Part shown: positions 1 to 9,220 of the stretch, piece after piece
Layout: each line of letters starts with the position of its first letter
Numbering within the stretch: position 1 is the first letter of the stretch
Assembly (NCBI RefSeq): GCF_018613935.1
Contig: NZ_JAGGPF010000009.1
Span: forward strand, 1 to 64,000
Source: Agromyces sp. ISL-38
GTDB lineage: Bacteria; Actinomycetota; Actinomycetes; Actinomycetales; Microbacteriaceae
Direction: 5' to 3'
DNA: 64,000 bases
The notes under the pieces: model-generated
Seen by the model: only the letters and a program-made list of their open reading frames with translations
Databases searched by the model: none
What the model was told of the DNA's origin: nothing
Program-made: the position numbers and the translations under genes

Positions 1-87
1 GGGCTTCGCGCTGCGGGGCTTCGCGCTGCGCGGGGCTTCGCGCTGCGGGGCTTTGCGCTGCGGGGCTTCGCGCTGTGCGCGGCTGCG
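1..87. repeat. GC-rich short tandem repeat
   Basis: About five head-to-tail copies of a roughly 15-bp unit, GGGGCTTCGCGCTGC, with one 2-bp insertion (30-31) and one C-to-T change. The array runs into the left window edge, so its full length is unknown. Up to about 190 the DNA stays low-complexity GC and I see no gene in it. It lies downstream of the minus-strand RidA gene. Confidence 0.8.
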
Positions 88-190
88 CGCCGTGCGCGGT
101 GCGCGCGGTGGCCCGAGTGCCGCGATCCGCGCCCAAGGCAGCGATCAGCTGGGCCAGGCCGCGGCAAGGCGCGGCAGCGCGCTGAACGAA

Positions 191-229
191 CGGATGCCGC
201 GGCCGGGAGTGATCCCGCCGCGGCATCCG
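191..229 (-). terminator. Stem-loop terminator of the RidA operon
   Basis: A perfect 13-bp inverted repeat (CGGATGCCGCGGC at 191-203, GCCGCGGCATCCG at 217-229); the loop itself can pair GGG with CCC. It lies 14 bases past the RidA stop on the minus strand. There is no T-tract, as is common for actinobacterial terminators. Confidence 0.7.
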
Positions 230-243
230 CCGTTGCACCGGAG

Positions 244-720
244 CTATGCGAACTCGACCACGAGCTCGAGCTCGACGGGCGCGTCGAGCGGGAGCACCGC
301 GACGCCGACCGCCGAGCGGGCGTGCCGGCCGGCCTCGCCGAAGATCTCACCGAGCAGCTCTGAGGCGCCGTTGATGACGCCCGGCTGGCCCGTGAACGCC
401 GGGTCGGATGCCACGAACCCGACGAGCTTCACGATGCGCGTCACGCGATCGAGCGAGCCGATCTCGGCCCGCACCGCGGCGAGCGCATTGAGCGCGCACG
501 TGCGGGCGTAGCCCTTCGCTGCGGCGGCGGATACGAGCCCCTCGGCGTCGCCGACCTTGCCCGTCGCGGGCAGGCCGCCGGCCGTGAACGGCAGTTGTCC
601 TGAGGTGTACGCGTAGTTGCCGGTGACGACGGCCGGGACATATGCGGCCACGGGCGGGGCGACCTCGGGCAGTTCGATGCCGAGCTGCGCGATGCGGGCT
701 TCGTATACCGCCACGCTCAC
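244..720 (-). CDS. RidA family protein (YjgF/YER057c/UK114-like)
   Basis: 158 aa. Contains RidA-family features: the stretch YTSGQLPFTAGG near the N-terminal third, a CALNALAAV helix and a C-terminal LELVVEFA strand. Family members are soluble trimers that hydrolyse reactive enamine/imine intermediates; many of this longer RidA-like subgroup have no proven substrate. Start GTG at 720-718 overlaps the TGA of the upstream DUF4177 gene by 4 bp, so the two are a translationally coupled operon. A longer reading frame upstream exists but would run through that gene. Stop is followed by a strong stem-loop. Confidence 0.88.
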   Translation of the reverse strand: MSVAVYEARIAQLGIELPEVAPPVAAYVPAVVTGNYAYTSGQLPFTAGGLPATGKVGDAEGLVSAAAAKGYARTCALNALAAVRAEIGSLDRVTRIVKLVGFVASDPAFTGQPGVINGASELLGEIFGEAGRHARSAVGVAVLPLDAPVELELVVEFA

Positions 721-941
721 TCCCCCTCGAACTGCTTGGCTGCCTGTGCGGCGGCGGCGGCGCCGGCGGATGCCGCGGTCGACGACTCCCCGCCCACGGG
801 GCGCTTCAGGTAGGCGACGAGACCACCCTCGGGACCCGACACGATCTGCACGAGCTCCCAGCCCTCCGAGCCCCAGTTGTTCAGGATCGCAGCGGTGTTG
901 TGGATCAGCAGCGGGGTGGTGATGTACTCCCAGGCCGGCAT
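717..941 (-). CDS. DUF4177-type small protein
   Basis: 74 aa. Starts MPAWEYITTPLL and carries the GWELVQI core and a short YLKRP strand typical of DUF4177 proteins; function unknown. The C-terminal 25 residues are Ala-rich and probably disordered. It is first in a two-gene minus-strand operon with the RidA gene (GTGA overlap) and divergent from the penicillin-binding protein across a 113-bp gap. Confidence 0.8.
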   Translation of the reverse strand: MPAWEYITTPLLIHNTAAILNNWGSEGWELVQIVSGPEGGLVAYLKRPVGGESSTAASAGAAAAAQAAKQFEGE

Positions 942-1041
942 GGGATTCCTCGTCTCTGGTGTTGGTTATAGGCGGGAGAGGGCGGGTCGCGCCGGATTCC
1001 GGCATGCGCCGTGCATAGCGCGATTTGCCAGCCTTCTCCGT

Positions 1042-1047
1042 TAAGCT
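1042..1047 (+). promoter_or_regulatory. Possible -10 box of a leaderless PBP transcript
   Basis: TAAGCT fits the TANNNT pattern and lies 7 bp before the chosen ATG (1055); no Shine-Dalgarno sequence is present. This is the arrangement seen for leaderless actinobacterial mRNAs. I find no convincing -35 box. Confidence 0.35.
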
Positions 1048-1054
1048 CCACTAT

Positions 1055-3631
1055 ATGTCTGCCCAAAAACGTACGATGAGCGACGTCGGCGCCGGAATCC
1101 TCGGTTTCGTCGGCATGAGTGCTCTCGCCGGTGTACTCGTCACGGCAGCCGTGACCCCGGCACTCGCCGTCACCGGCATGGCCGCGAACAACAGCATCTC
1201 GATGTTCGAGAACCTGCCCGGATACCTCGACATCGGCGAGCTCTCCGAGAAGACGGACATCTACGCATACGCGCCAGACGGCTCGCCCTATCACCTCGCC
1301 TCGTTCTTCGACGAGAACCGAGAGGAGGTCGCCTGGGAGGCGATCTCGCAGTACGTGAAAGACGCCGCGGTCGCCGGTGAAGACCCCCGGTTCTATGAGC
1401 ACGGCGGCATCGACATCCAGGGCACGCTGCGCGCCGCGCTCAACGAGTACGTGATCGGCGGCGCCACGCAGGGTGGGTCGTCCATCACCCAGCAGTACGT
1501 GAAGAACGTGCTCATCAACAACGGCGTGCGCGAGGCGACGACCGAGGAGGAGAAGGAGGCCGCCTACGAGGCGGCCACCGAGACCTCGCCCGATCGCAAG
1601 CTCAAGGAGATGCGGTACGCGATCGCGCTCGAGAAGGAGTTCACGAAAGACGAGATCCTGAAGGGCTACTTGAACATCGCGGCCTTCGGCGGCCGGGTCT
1701 ACGGCATCGAGTCGGCGGCGAAGTACTACTTCGGCGGCAAGCACGCCTCCGAGCTCGCCCTGCCCGAAGCGGCGAGCCTCATCGCCATCGTGAACAACCC
1801 CGAGAAGTTCCGGCTCGACTACCCCGAGAGCGAAACCAACGGCGTCAATTCCGTCAACGAGAAGGGCGAGCCGACGCCGTACGCCGCGAACAAGGAGCGG
1901 CGCGACTACATCCTCGATCAGATGCTCAAGGAGAAGAAGATCACGCAAGAGGAGCACGACGCCGCGGTCGCGACGCCCGTGACTCCTGCCATCACCGAGC
2001 CGAGCACCGGTTGCCAGTCGGCCGGCGGCAGCGCCTACTTCTGCGACTACGTCACCTGGATCATCCTGAACCAGTTCGACGACCCCGACACTGAGAAAGA
2101 CGAGGGCAGGGAGCTCCTCCAGCAGCGTGGCCTGCAGATCTTCACCACGCTCGATCTCGAGCTGCAGGGCGCCGCCGAGGCGGCGATCGCCGAGAACGTG
2201 CCGACGACAGATCCCCGCTTCGACGTGGGTTCGGTCGCGGTCACGGTGGAGCCCGGAACCGGCCGCATCCTCGCGATGGCGCAGAACAAGAAGTTCTCGA
2301 GCGACCCGGAGGTGACCGCGACGAGCGCGGAGTACACCTCGGTCAACTACAGCACCGACTTCAACTACGGCGGGTCGAGCGGGCTCCAGCCCGGATCGAC
2401 CTACAAGGTGTTCACGCTCGCCGAGTGGCTGAACGAAGGGCACTCCCTCACCGAGAAGTTCAATGGCTCGCGTCGGGCGTTCACGTCGTTCACCGACAGC
2501 TGCACCGGCAATTGGACCGGCAGCTACAACCCGAGGAACGACGACGGCCGCATCGCCAACAACGCCGTCGACGCCACGGCCTGGTCGGTGAACACGAGCT
2601 TCATGGCCATGGCGCAGCAGCTCGACCTGTGCAAGATCAAGCAGACCGCGCAGGCCTTCGGCATCCACCGCGCCGACAACGCCGAGCTGCAGATGAACCC
2701 GTCCGACGTGCTCGGCACCCAGGAGATCGCTCCGGTCACGATGGCCGCGGCGTTCGCGGGCGTCGCCAACAAGGGCAACACCTGCACCCCGATCGCGATC
2801 GACAAGATCCTCGACGCCGACGGCGTCGAGATCCCGCCGCCCGCCTCGACGTGCACGCAGTCCGTGCCCGAGAACGTCGCCGCCGGCATGGCCTACGCGA
2901 TGCAGCGCACCTTCGCGAGCGGCGGCACGGCGACCGCCTCGAACACCGGCACCGGAGTTCCGCACATCGGCAAGACCGGAACGACCGACGGTGCGAAGGA
3001 CACGTGGATGATCGGCGCGAGCACCAAGGCCGCGACCGCGGTCTGGGTGGGCAACGTGGTCGGCGACGCGAACCTCCGCGACATGAGCTTCGACAGTGGT
3101 GCCGCGGCGACCGCCCGTCACCGGATCTGGCCTCGAATCATGCAGGTCGCCGACAACAAGTACGGTGGCGACGCGTTCCCAGAGCCCGACGCGACGTCGT
3201 TCCGCCAGGTGATGGTCGCCGTTCCCCAGGTCGCCGGGCTCTCGCTCGACGCCGCGAAACAGGCGATCGAAGCGGCCGGATTCGCCTTCGAAGACGGCGG
3301 ACAGCAGGACTCGAACCTTCCCGCGGGCACGGTCTCCGGCACCGACCCGACGGGTGAGGCGGGCCGCGGCAGCACGATCCGGGTCTTCACGAGCAACGGA
3401 TCGATGACCGCAGTGCCCGACGTCGTCGGACAGAACGCCGATCAAGCCGATGCCGCGCTCAGGGCGGCCGGATTCAAGGTGCAGCGGCAGAACGAGAACA
3501 CGGCCGATCCCACGCAGGCCGGCGTCGTGATCGCGCAGAACCCTGCGGGTGGCGGCTTCGCGAAGCCGGGCGACACGATCACGATCACGATCGGCAAGCT
3601 CGCCGGCCCCACGCCGGGTGCCGGCGGTTGA
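1055..3631 (+). CDS. Bifunctional class A penicillin-binding protein with PASTA domains
   Basis: 858 aa; polymerises and cross-links peptidoglycan outside the membrane. One N-terminal transmembrane segment (about residues 11-39), then a GT51 transglycosylase domain with the motif EDPRFYEHGG (catalytic Glu109) and GGSSITQQYVKN, then a transpeptidase domain with SxxK as STYK (nucleophile Ser448), SxN as SVN and KTGT. Two C-terminal PASTA repeats follow (about 720-850), then a short Gly/Pro tail. The ATG at 1055 is preferred over an in-frame TTG at 1025, because it places a short basic N-terminus directly before the membrane segment. The next gene starts inside the stop codon. This is the conserved actinobacterial PonA type. 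Confidence 0.95.
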   Translation: MSAQKRTMSDVGAGILGFVGMSALAGVLVTAAVTPALAVTGMAANNSISMFENLPGYLDIGELSEKTDIYAYAPDGSPYHLASFFDENREEVAWEAISQYVKDAAVAGEDPRFYEHGGIDIQGTLRAALNEYVIGGATQGGSSITQQYVKNVLINNGVREATTEEEKEAAYEAATETSPDRKLKEMRYAIALEKEFTKDEILKGYLNIAAFGGRVYGIESAAKYYFGGKHASELALPEAASLIAIVNNPEKFRLDYPESETNGVNSVNEKGEPTPYAANKERRDYILDQMLKEKKITQEEHDAAVATPVTPAITEPSTGCQSAGGSAYFCDYVTWIILNQFDDPDTEKDEGRELLQQRGLQIFTTLDLELQGAAEAAIAENVPTTDPRFDVGSVAVTVEPGTGRILAMAQNKKFSSDPEVTATSAEYTSVNYSTDFNYGGSSGLQPGSTYKVFTLAEWLNEGHSLTEKFNGSRRAFTSFTDSCTGNWTGSYNPRNDDGRIANNAVDATAWSVNTSFMAMAQQLDLCKIKQTAQAFGIHRADNAELQMNPSDVLGTQEIAPVTMAAAFAGVANKGNTCTPIAIDKILDADGVEIPPPASTCTQSVPENVAAGMAYAMQRTFASGGTATASNTGTGVPHIGKTGTTDGAKDTWMIGASTKAATAVWVGNVVGDANLRDMSFDSGAAATARHRIWPRIMQVADNKYGGDAFPEPDATSFRQVMVAVPQVAGLSLDAAKQAIEAAGFAFEDGGQQDSNLPAGTVSGTDPTGEAGRGSTIRVFTSNGSMTAVPDVVGQNADQADAALRAAGFKVQRQNENTADPTQAGVVIAQNPAGGGFAKPGDTITITIGKLAGPTPGAGG

Positions 3632-4605
3632 GCCGCCCCGCTCTCCCGCCGGCTGCGCGGATCGCCCTGGCGATCGGCGCAGCCGGCGCTGCCGTACTCG
3701 CGTGGGGCAGCCTCGTCGAGCGCACGAGGTGGACCCTTCGCCGAGCGGATGTCGCGGTGCTGCCGCCGGGTGCCGCGCCCATTCGGGTGCTCCACCTCTC
3801 CGACCTGCACATGGCGCCATGGCAGCGTGACAAACAGGATTGGGTGCGCTCACTCGCCGCACTCGAACCCGACCTCATCGTCGACACGGGCGACAACCTC
3901 GGACACGAGCGCGGCCTCGAAGGCATCCGCCGGGCGTTCGAGCCGTTCCGGGGCATCCCGGGCGTCTTCGTGAACGGCTCGAACGACTACTTCGGGCCCA
4001 CCATCAAGAACCCGTTCGCCTACTTCGGCGGGCCATCCGGATATGTTCCGCGTTCGAAGCCACTCGACATCGACGCCCTGCACTCGTACCTCGCCGACCT
4101 CGGCTGGAACGACCTCGACAACACCGCCGCGAGCCTCGACCTGCGCGGCACGCACTTCGAGTTCTTCGGCGTCGACGACCCGCACAGGGGCTTCGACCGC
4201 CTCGACCTCATCACGGGCGCGATCGACGAGCTCCGAGCCGAAGACCCGCTCGGCGATGAGACGTGGCCTGATGCGGCATCCGTCTCCACTCGACGCCCCA
4301 CCGTCACGATCGGCGTGACCCACGCGCCCTACCAGCGCGTGCTCACCTCGTTCGTGAACCACGGCGCCGAGCTGATCCTCGCAGGCCACACCCACGGCGG
4401 TCAGGTCTGCCTTCCCGGGTTCGGCGCGCTCGTCACGAACTGCGACATCCCCCGCTCGCAAGTGAAGGGGCTGAGCGTGTGGCGGCACGGGCTGCGCTCC
4501 GCGTTCCTCAACGTGTCGGCCGGGCTCGGCACCTCGATCTACGCGCCGGTGCGCTTCGCCTGCCCGCCCGAGGCGACCCTGCTCACGCTCCTGCCGACCG
4601 AGTAG
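3628..4605 (+). CDS. Membrane-anchored metallophosphoesterase
   Basis: 325 aa. Calcineurin-like phosphoesterase: metal-binding motifs HLSDLH, DTGDN, NGSND in place of the usual GNHD, THAPY and GHTHGGQ, in the right order. An N-terminal hydrophobic segment (about residues 8-24) suggests a membrane anchor. Starts at TTG overlapping the TGA of the penicillin-binding protein, a standing pair in actinobacteria that suggests coupled translation and a cell-envelope role. Substrate unknown. Confidence 0.9.
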   Translation: MSRPALPPAARIALAIGAAGAAVLAWGSLVERTRWTLRRADVAVLPPGAAPIRVLHLSDLHMAPWQRDKQDWVRSLAALEPDLIVDTGDNLGHERGLEGIRRAFEPFRGIPGVFVNGSNDYFGPTIKNPFAYFGGPSGYVPRSKPLDIDALHSYLADLGWNDLDNTAASLDLRGTHFEFFGVDDPHRGFDRLDLITGAIDELRAEDPLGDETWPDAASVSTRRPTVTIGVTHAPYQRVLTSFVNHGAELILAGHTHGGQVCLPGFGALVTNCDIPRSQVKGLSVWRHGLRSAFLNVSAGLGTSIYAPVRFACPPEATLLTLLPTE

Positions 4606-4718
4606 CGATCGCCCGATCGGATGCCGCGACATCCGAGGACGTCGGTCGCGCAAACGGCCGGAGGTGGTCTGTCTGGCCTGAATTATCGGCTATCCTTGTG
4701 GAGGCCCGTGAGGGTCAC

Positions 4719-4795
<77 letters not shown>

Positions 4796-4799
4796 AATC

Positions 4800-4835
4800 G
4801 AAGGCCCGGGTATCGCACGCGATATCCGGGCCTTC
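4800..4835. terminator. Terminator between tRNA-Pro and the PPTase gene
   Basis: 17-bp inverted repeat (4800-4816 and 4819-4835, one G:T mismatch, 2-nt centre) of the GAAGGCCCGGG type. It separates two convergent transcription units and can serve both. A similar stem core recurs at 62561-62592. Confidence 0.85.
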
Positions 4836-4840
4836 AGTCG

Positions 4841-5536
4841 TCAGGTGAGCTCGTCGTCAGGTGAGCTGTCGTCGCGTGCCGGAAACGACACGACGCATCC
4901 GCCCGAAACCGTGAAGTGCACGATCGCGCGCTCGGGACCCGAAGCCGTGTCATCGATGGCGCGATCGAGCGCGTCCGTCGGGACGCGACGCGGATCCTTC
5001 GAAAGGCCGGTGCCACGCGCCTTGAGGGTCGCTTCCTTGATGGTCCAGGCACGCGCGAGCGCACGGCGGCGCGCTGTGCGCGGCAGCCGCTCGAGGCGCA
5101 CCTGCTCGTCGGCGGAACACATGCGGCGAATCAGCGCCACACGGTCGAACACGTCGAACGGCTCCTCTTCGACATCGGCGCCGACGAGCCCTTCGGCGAC
5201 GACGGCTACCAGCAGGGTCGAGGCGCTGTGCGCGATGCTGACGTCGATCCTTGCGTCGCCGAGCAGCCGCGGCTTGCGTCCGGGCGCATCAGCAGCGAAG
5301 CCCGCCCACACCGCTCCGAGACGCGAGGTGACGAGGTCACGGGCCCACGCTCGCCCGGCGGAGCGGCGGCGGCGCAGCGCGCCCGCCCGCGCGCTCCGCT
5401 CACCCGAGCCAGCTGCGGAATGGGCCTCGTCGACGCCGGTCGCAACGGTCCAGTCGCCCATCCGCCAGAACACGCCCGAGGCGGTCACGCCCTCGCTCGT
5501 CTCCATGAAGGCTGCGCCGCGGCCGTGGGCGATCAC
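4841..5536 (-). CDS. 4'-phosphopantetheinyl transferase (Sfp-like)
   Basis: 231 aa. Carries the two Sfp-family signatures: GADVEEE (GxDxE, Mg/CoA site) and WTIKEATLKARG (WxxKEA). Converts an apo carrier protein to the holo form with CoA. Start GTG at 5536-5534 overlaps the TGA of the ACP gene (GTGA), so it is the last gene of the FAAL-ACAD-ACAD-ACP operon and very probably activates that ACP. A longer frame upstream would run through the ACP gene. The N-terminal part is poorly conserved, as usual for the family. Confidence 0.92.
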   Translation of the reverse strand: MIAHGRGAAFMETSEGVTASGVFWRMGDWTVATGVDEAHSAAGSGERSARAGALRRRRSAGRAWARDLVTSRLGAVWAGFAADAPGRKPRLLGDARIDVSIAHSASTLLVAVVAEGLVGADVEEEPFDVFDRVALIRRMCSADEQVRLERLPRTARRRALARAWTIKEATLKARGTGLSKDPRRVPTDALDRAIDDTASGPERAIVHFTVSGGCVVSFPARDDSSPDDELT

Positions 5537-5784
5537 GCCGCGGCGAGCCGTTCGGAGAGGCCGCCGGCGAGCTCGCGGATCGTGGGGTGGTCCCACACGA
5601 TCGTCGGATCGACGTCGAGGTCGAACTCGTCCTCGATGTCGCCGCACAGCGTGAGGGCGTACACCGAGTCGAGGCCGAGCTCTGCGAGTGGCGTGTCGGG
5701 TGTGAAGCTGCCGGAATCGACCTTTCCGTAGGCCACGACACGTTCGACGAGCCAGGACTCGATGGCGTCCGTCTGAGTATTCAT
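5533..5784 (-). CDS. Free-standing acyl carrier protein
   Basis: 83 aa acidic protein of PP-binding type; the phosphopantetheine site is LGLDS with Ser40. Length and the absence of other domains make it a discrete carrier. ATG (5784) overlaps the stop of the upstream ACAD gene and its own stop overlaps the PPTase start, so it is locked into the operon between loading enzymes and PPTase. It should carry the acyl chain activated by the FAAL. It is unlikely to be the housekeeping fatty-acid ACP, which normally sits with fab genes. Confidence 0.93.
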   Translation of the reverse strand: MNTQTDAIESWLVERVVAYGKVDSGSFTPDTPLAELGLDSVYALTLCGDIEDEFDLDVDPTIVWDHPTIRELAGGLSERLAAA

Positions 5785-7532
5785 GCTGTACTTCCTTCTT
5801 CGGCTTCAGGATGCCGCGGGTGGGTTCGGGTGGAGGGGGCGAGCCGGATGTCCCGTGCGACGTGATCCTCGGCGAACGCGATCAGCCGATCGACGAACGC
5901 AGGGTCGAGCGGCGGGATCCGCCCGCTGAGCCGACCCTCGATGCGAGCCAGGCATGCTTCGCGTACGAGTGGGTCGCGCGTGATGGACGGTGCATCCGGG
6001 CCAGCGCACACGCCCCCCCAGGCGCCTGCGGCGAGGAGCAGGGTCAGGCGGTGGGCCAGCGCGAATGCGGCCGGCGGGGCATCCGTGCCGAGCTCCGACG
6101 CGGTGAGCGCGTCGATCTGCTCGCCCAACTCGTCCAAAGCCTCACCGAGGCGGTCGAGGGCGTTCGCGGCGCCTGAATCCGGCGCGAACCGTTCCCGCAC
6201 CGTCGGGTCTCGCAACGCGGCTCCGAGCGGGTCGCTCGAGCCCGCGCCGAGTGAGAGTCGGCCGAAGTCCAGCTCCTCGAGCGGGCCGCCGAGCTGGAAG
6301 AGCGCCGGATCGGTCGCCTGGGTTCTGCGCGAGCGGCGGAGCCAAGCCGGCAGGTTCGGGAGGATGGTAAGCAGGCACGCCGTCGATCCGCCATGCCCGA
6401 TCGGAACGATTGCGAGGTCGCGCAGGAACTTCTCGAAGATCTCGTAGGGAGCGACGCGCGCGTAGAACGTCGAGCCGAAGAGCACGGAAAGGTCTTGCAT
6501 CGCCGACGTGAGCAGGTGCGGCACGAGGTACTTCGCCGCGGCGGTGAGGATCAGGCACTCGGCCGGTGCGAGATGGAGCGCGCGCACCACCACCGCGCTG
6601 AGGGCATCGGCGATGAGGAAATCGGCGATGGCGCCCGCGAGGAGTGCCCGGGCGTGCGGCAGGTCGAGCACCACGCCGCCGTAGAGCGAACGCTCCGATC
6701 CGAAGCGAACGGCGAGATCAAGTGCCGCGTCGACGGTGGCGATCGCGAGCGCGGGCACGACGGCGCGGCTCACCTGGAAGGCGGTCAACGCGACCTGCGC
6801 CGCCGCCCCCGGCGCGCCGATGGTGCCCGAGGCGGGCACCGGGAGGTCGTCGAACACCGCGTCGCCGAGTCGGCAGCCGCGCATGCCGGCGGTGAGCACC
6901 CGACGTGACGTGTCGGCGAAGGGCCGGGTGACGTCATCTTTGTTCCACATCAGCAGCGTGTGGCTGCGCGCGCCGGGCTCGTCGGATGTCCGCGCCATGA
7001 TCAGGATCGACTCGGCGCGATCGACGTTGTTGATGACGTGCTTCTGGCCGCGCACGTACCAGCGGCCTCCGCGCTCGGTGGCGGCGCATTCGTTGTGCAG
7101 CAGGTCGTTGCCGTGGTCGAGTTCGTGGAAGCCTACGGCGATGCGCTCGCCGCGCACGAGACGATCGGCGACATCCGCGCGCTGCTCGTCGTCGCCGGCG
7201 ACCCACACATTGAGTGCGGCCATGAGCGTGGTGATCCCGTAGCCGAGGCCGAGCGACGGATCCCGGCGGAAGATGGGCCGCCACCGCTGTACGAGGTCCT
7301 CGGTGGAGACCCAGCGGCCGCCGAGTGACGCGGGCACGAAGTCCGCCCCCGCGCCCCACTCCTCGAGGATCGACTCCGCGGCTGCGCTCATGCGGCGTGC
7401 CTGGTCGTCGTCGGCGATCGTGGCGTATCCGAACGGGCCGGGCGCCATCGGGTCGCCGAAGAGCGCGTCGAGGTCGTCGGGCTCGCCCGCCGTCGTGCGC
7501 GCCCGGGGCGAGGAAGACCCGACCGTCGTCAT
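5781..7532 (-). CDS. Acyl-CoA dehydrogenase homologue, probable beta-type partner
   Basis: 583 aa, longer than typical 380-400 aa ACADs because of a C-terminal extension of about 180 residues. ACAD fold signs: HELDHGNDL in the flavin/substrate middle region, RTSDEPGARSHTLLMW beta domain, an all-alpha C-terminal domain with RDLAIVPIGHGG. By eye this last motif aligns with IYEGT of canonical ACADs, and the catalytic-base Glu position reads His. ATG overlaps the stop of the upstream ACAD and its stop overlaps the ACP. Related in layout to the adjacent ACAD, which suggests a heteromeric enzyme acting on ACP-bound acyl chains. Activity is unproven. Confidence 0.82.
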   Translation of the reverse strand: MTTVGSSSPRARTTAGEPDDLDALFGDPMAPGPFGYATIADDDQARRMSAAAESILEEWGAGADFVPASLGGRWVSTEDLVQRWRPIFRRDPSLGLGYGITTLMAALNVWVAGDDEQRADVADRLVRGERIAVGFHELDHGNDLLHNECAATERGGRWYVRGQKHVINNVDRAESILIMARTSDEPGARSHTLLMWNKDDVTRPFADTSRRVLTAGMRGCRLGDAVFDDLPVPASGTIGAPGAAAQVALTAFQVSRAVVPALAIATVDAALDLAVRFGSERSLYGGVVLDLPHARALLAGAIADFLIADALSAVVVRALHLAPAECLILTAAAKYLVPHLLTSAMQDLSVLFGSTFYARVAPYEIFEKFLRDLAIVPIGHGGSTACLLTILPNLPAWLRRSRRTQATDPALFQLGGPLEELDFGRLSLGAGSSDPLGAALRDPTVRERFAPDSGAANALDRLGEALDELGEQIDALTASELGTDAPPAAFALAHRLTLLLAAGAWGGVCAGPDAPSITRDPLVREACLARIEGRLSGRIPPLDPAFVDRLIAFAEDHVARDIRLAPSTRTHPRHPEAEEGSTA

Positions 7533-9220
7533 GCGTGGACCCCCCAGCCATCGAGCATCGAAAGCCTGCTGCCGGATCGCGCCGCCTCGAGTGCCTGCCC
7601 TGCCAGCTCGGCGGCCGATGCCGCGGCCGACTCGGAGCGCACCAGACCGAGCCGCACCGAGATCCGCTCGAGGATCGCGAGGAGCCGACCCTCCGACGCA
7701 GCACCACCACTCCCTCGCCCGGCGAGCTCGACGGCGATCGCGCAGGATGCCCCGAAGCAGAGCGCCAGCCGCATCGCGACATCGAACGATGCTGCACTGG
7801 GCGCGGCTTGCCGTGGCGCGGCGCCGGCGGCCTCGAGCAGCCGATGGAGCTCGGCGGTGATGTCCTGCGCCGGCCCGGCCGATGGCCGTGAGCCGAGCAG
7901 GTCGGCGAACGCGGGGAGCGCACGCAGCAACCGCGACCCTCGGCGGGTCACGAGTCGGAGGTGGAGCGGATCCACCCAGACCTGCGGTTCCGCGTCCACG
8001 TGGAAGTCGCGCAGGATGCCGCCGACGTCGACCGGGTCGGCAGGGCGGGTGATGGCCGTGAACTCGTTGACGATCATGTTGAGGTTCACGACGGAGTTGC
8101 CGTCGAAGATCCCGACGGCCCGGTTGTCTCGCGCTGCCTTCTGGAACTCCCCGGCGCCTGCGACGCCGAGCAGCTGCGACCTGGCCCCGAGGAACGACGT
8201 GAGGTCGCGGAAGAGGAGGTCGACGGTGTCGGGCACGAGGAACTTCACGAGCGAACTCACGAGCGCCAGCTCTTGCGGCGCGTGATGCGCCTCGCGCGCC
8301 CCGGCGAATGTCACACACTCCGCGAGCAGCGCATCGGCCACGGCAGTTCCGAGCGTCGCCCGGGCTGCGGGCAGCGACCCGAGCTCCCGCCCGAACACCC
8401 GGCGCGACGCGGCGAACTCCACGGCCACGTCGACCGCGTGGTCCGCCGCTCCGAGCGAGAGTGCGGTCGAGAGCGGGCGCGTGAACTGCAGGCTCTTCAG
8501 CACGATCTCGAGGCCGAGGCCCGGGTCGCCGACGAGCCTGTCACGTTCGACGGTCGTTCCTCGCATCGAGAGGCCGCTGATGTCCGCGCCGCGATTGCCG
8601 TAGGTTGCCACCTTGGGCTCCGAGGCGAGGGAATGCGTGTCGACGCGACCCTTGTCGACGAGGACGAGCGACAGCGCGCGGGGCCCGGGCGCATCCGAGG
8701 TGCGTGCGAGCACGGTCATCGCGCGCCCCCGCGTGGCATTGTTGACCGGCCACTTGACGCCGTCGACCACGATGCTCGAGCCGATCGCAGCGGTCGTCGC
8801 CGTGGCGGAGAGATCGGAGCCCCTCCCACGCTCGGTGAGACCCCACGAGAGGGGCGCGCCGTCGAGCACGAGCTCGGCCATGATCGCCGCGATCTGGCCG
8901 CCCGCCACCCATGCGCTGACGGCGCCGAGGAAGCTGATGCCGTGGGCGACCGCGACGGTGAGATCGCGCGCGGCGGTGGCGCGGATCATCATCATCGGCA
9001 CGAACACATCGCGAAGCTCTCCGCCGTGTTCGGCCGGGGTGTAGTACCGGTGCAGCCCCCACGCGTTCAGGGCGCCGACCGCGTCGCCGGGGTACGCCGA
9101 GGCCTCGTCGAGCTCGAGCGAACGCTCGGTCGAGATCACCGCGGACTGATCGCGCGGATCGCCGAGGTACCGGTCGAGGTCCGCGACTGCCATCCGGCCG
9201 GCGAGCGCTGAGCGCGTCAT
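7529..9220 (-). CDS. Acyl-CoA (acyl-ACP) dehydrogenase homologue
   Basis: 563 aa. ACAD features in order: N-terminal helical domain, SWGLTERGRGSDL (the x-TExxxGSD flavin motif) near residue 150, VKWPVNNATRG beta strand, RTSDAPGPRALSLVLV, and a C-terminal helical domain with FRDLTSFLG. At the position of the catalytic Glu of IYEGT it has IFDG, i.e. Asp, by manual alignment. The canonical GSD motif is kept here but not in the downstream homologue. Overlaps the FAAL stop by 4 bp. Expected reaction: FAD-dependent alpha,beta-desaturation of an acyl thioester; electron acceptor not in the window. Confidence 0.85.
   Translation of the reverse strand: MTRSALAGRMAVADLDRYLGDPRDQSAVISTERSLELDEASAYPGDAVGALNAWGLHRYYTPAEHGGELRDVFVPMMMIRATAARDLTVAVAHGISFLGAVSAWVAGGQIAAIMAELVLDGAPLSWGLTERGRGSDLSATATTAAIGSSIVVDGVKWPVNNATRGRAMTVLARTSDAPGPRALSLVLVDKGRVDTHSLASEPKVATYGNRGADISGLSMRGTTVERDRLVGDPGLGLEIVLKSLQFTRPLSTALSLGAADHAVDVAVEFAASRRVFGRELGSLPAARATLGTAVADALLAECVTFAGAREAHHAPQELALVSSLVKFLVPDTVDLLFRDLTSFLGARSQLLGVAGAGEFQKAARDNRAVGIFDGNSVVNLNMIVNEFTAITRPADPVDVGGILRDFHVDAEPQVWVDPLHLRLVTRRGSRLLRALPAFADLLGSRPSAGPAQDITAELHRLLEAAGAAPRQAAPSAASFDVAMRLALCFGASCAIAVELAGRGSGGAASEGRLLAILERISVRLGLVRSESAAASAAELAGQALEAARSGSRLSMLDGWGVHA

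Noticed and set aside
1-511. 152-codon plus frame starting in the 15-bp repeats
   Set aside because: Repeat-derived and antisense to RidA; no ribosome site and no domain.
905-3862. 985-codon open frame on the minus strand
   Set aside because: Antisense to the penicillin-binding protein; Arg/Gly/Val-rich composition expected from the reverse frame of high-GC coding DNA, no recognisable domain.
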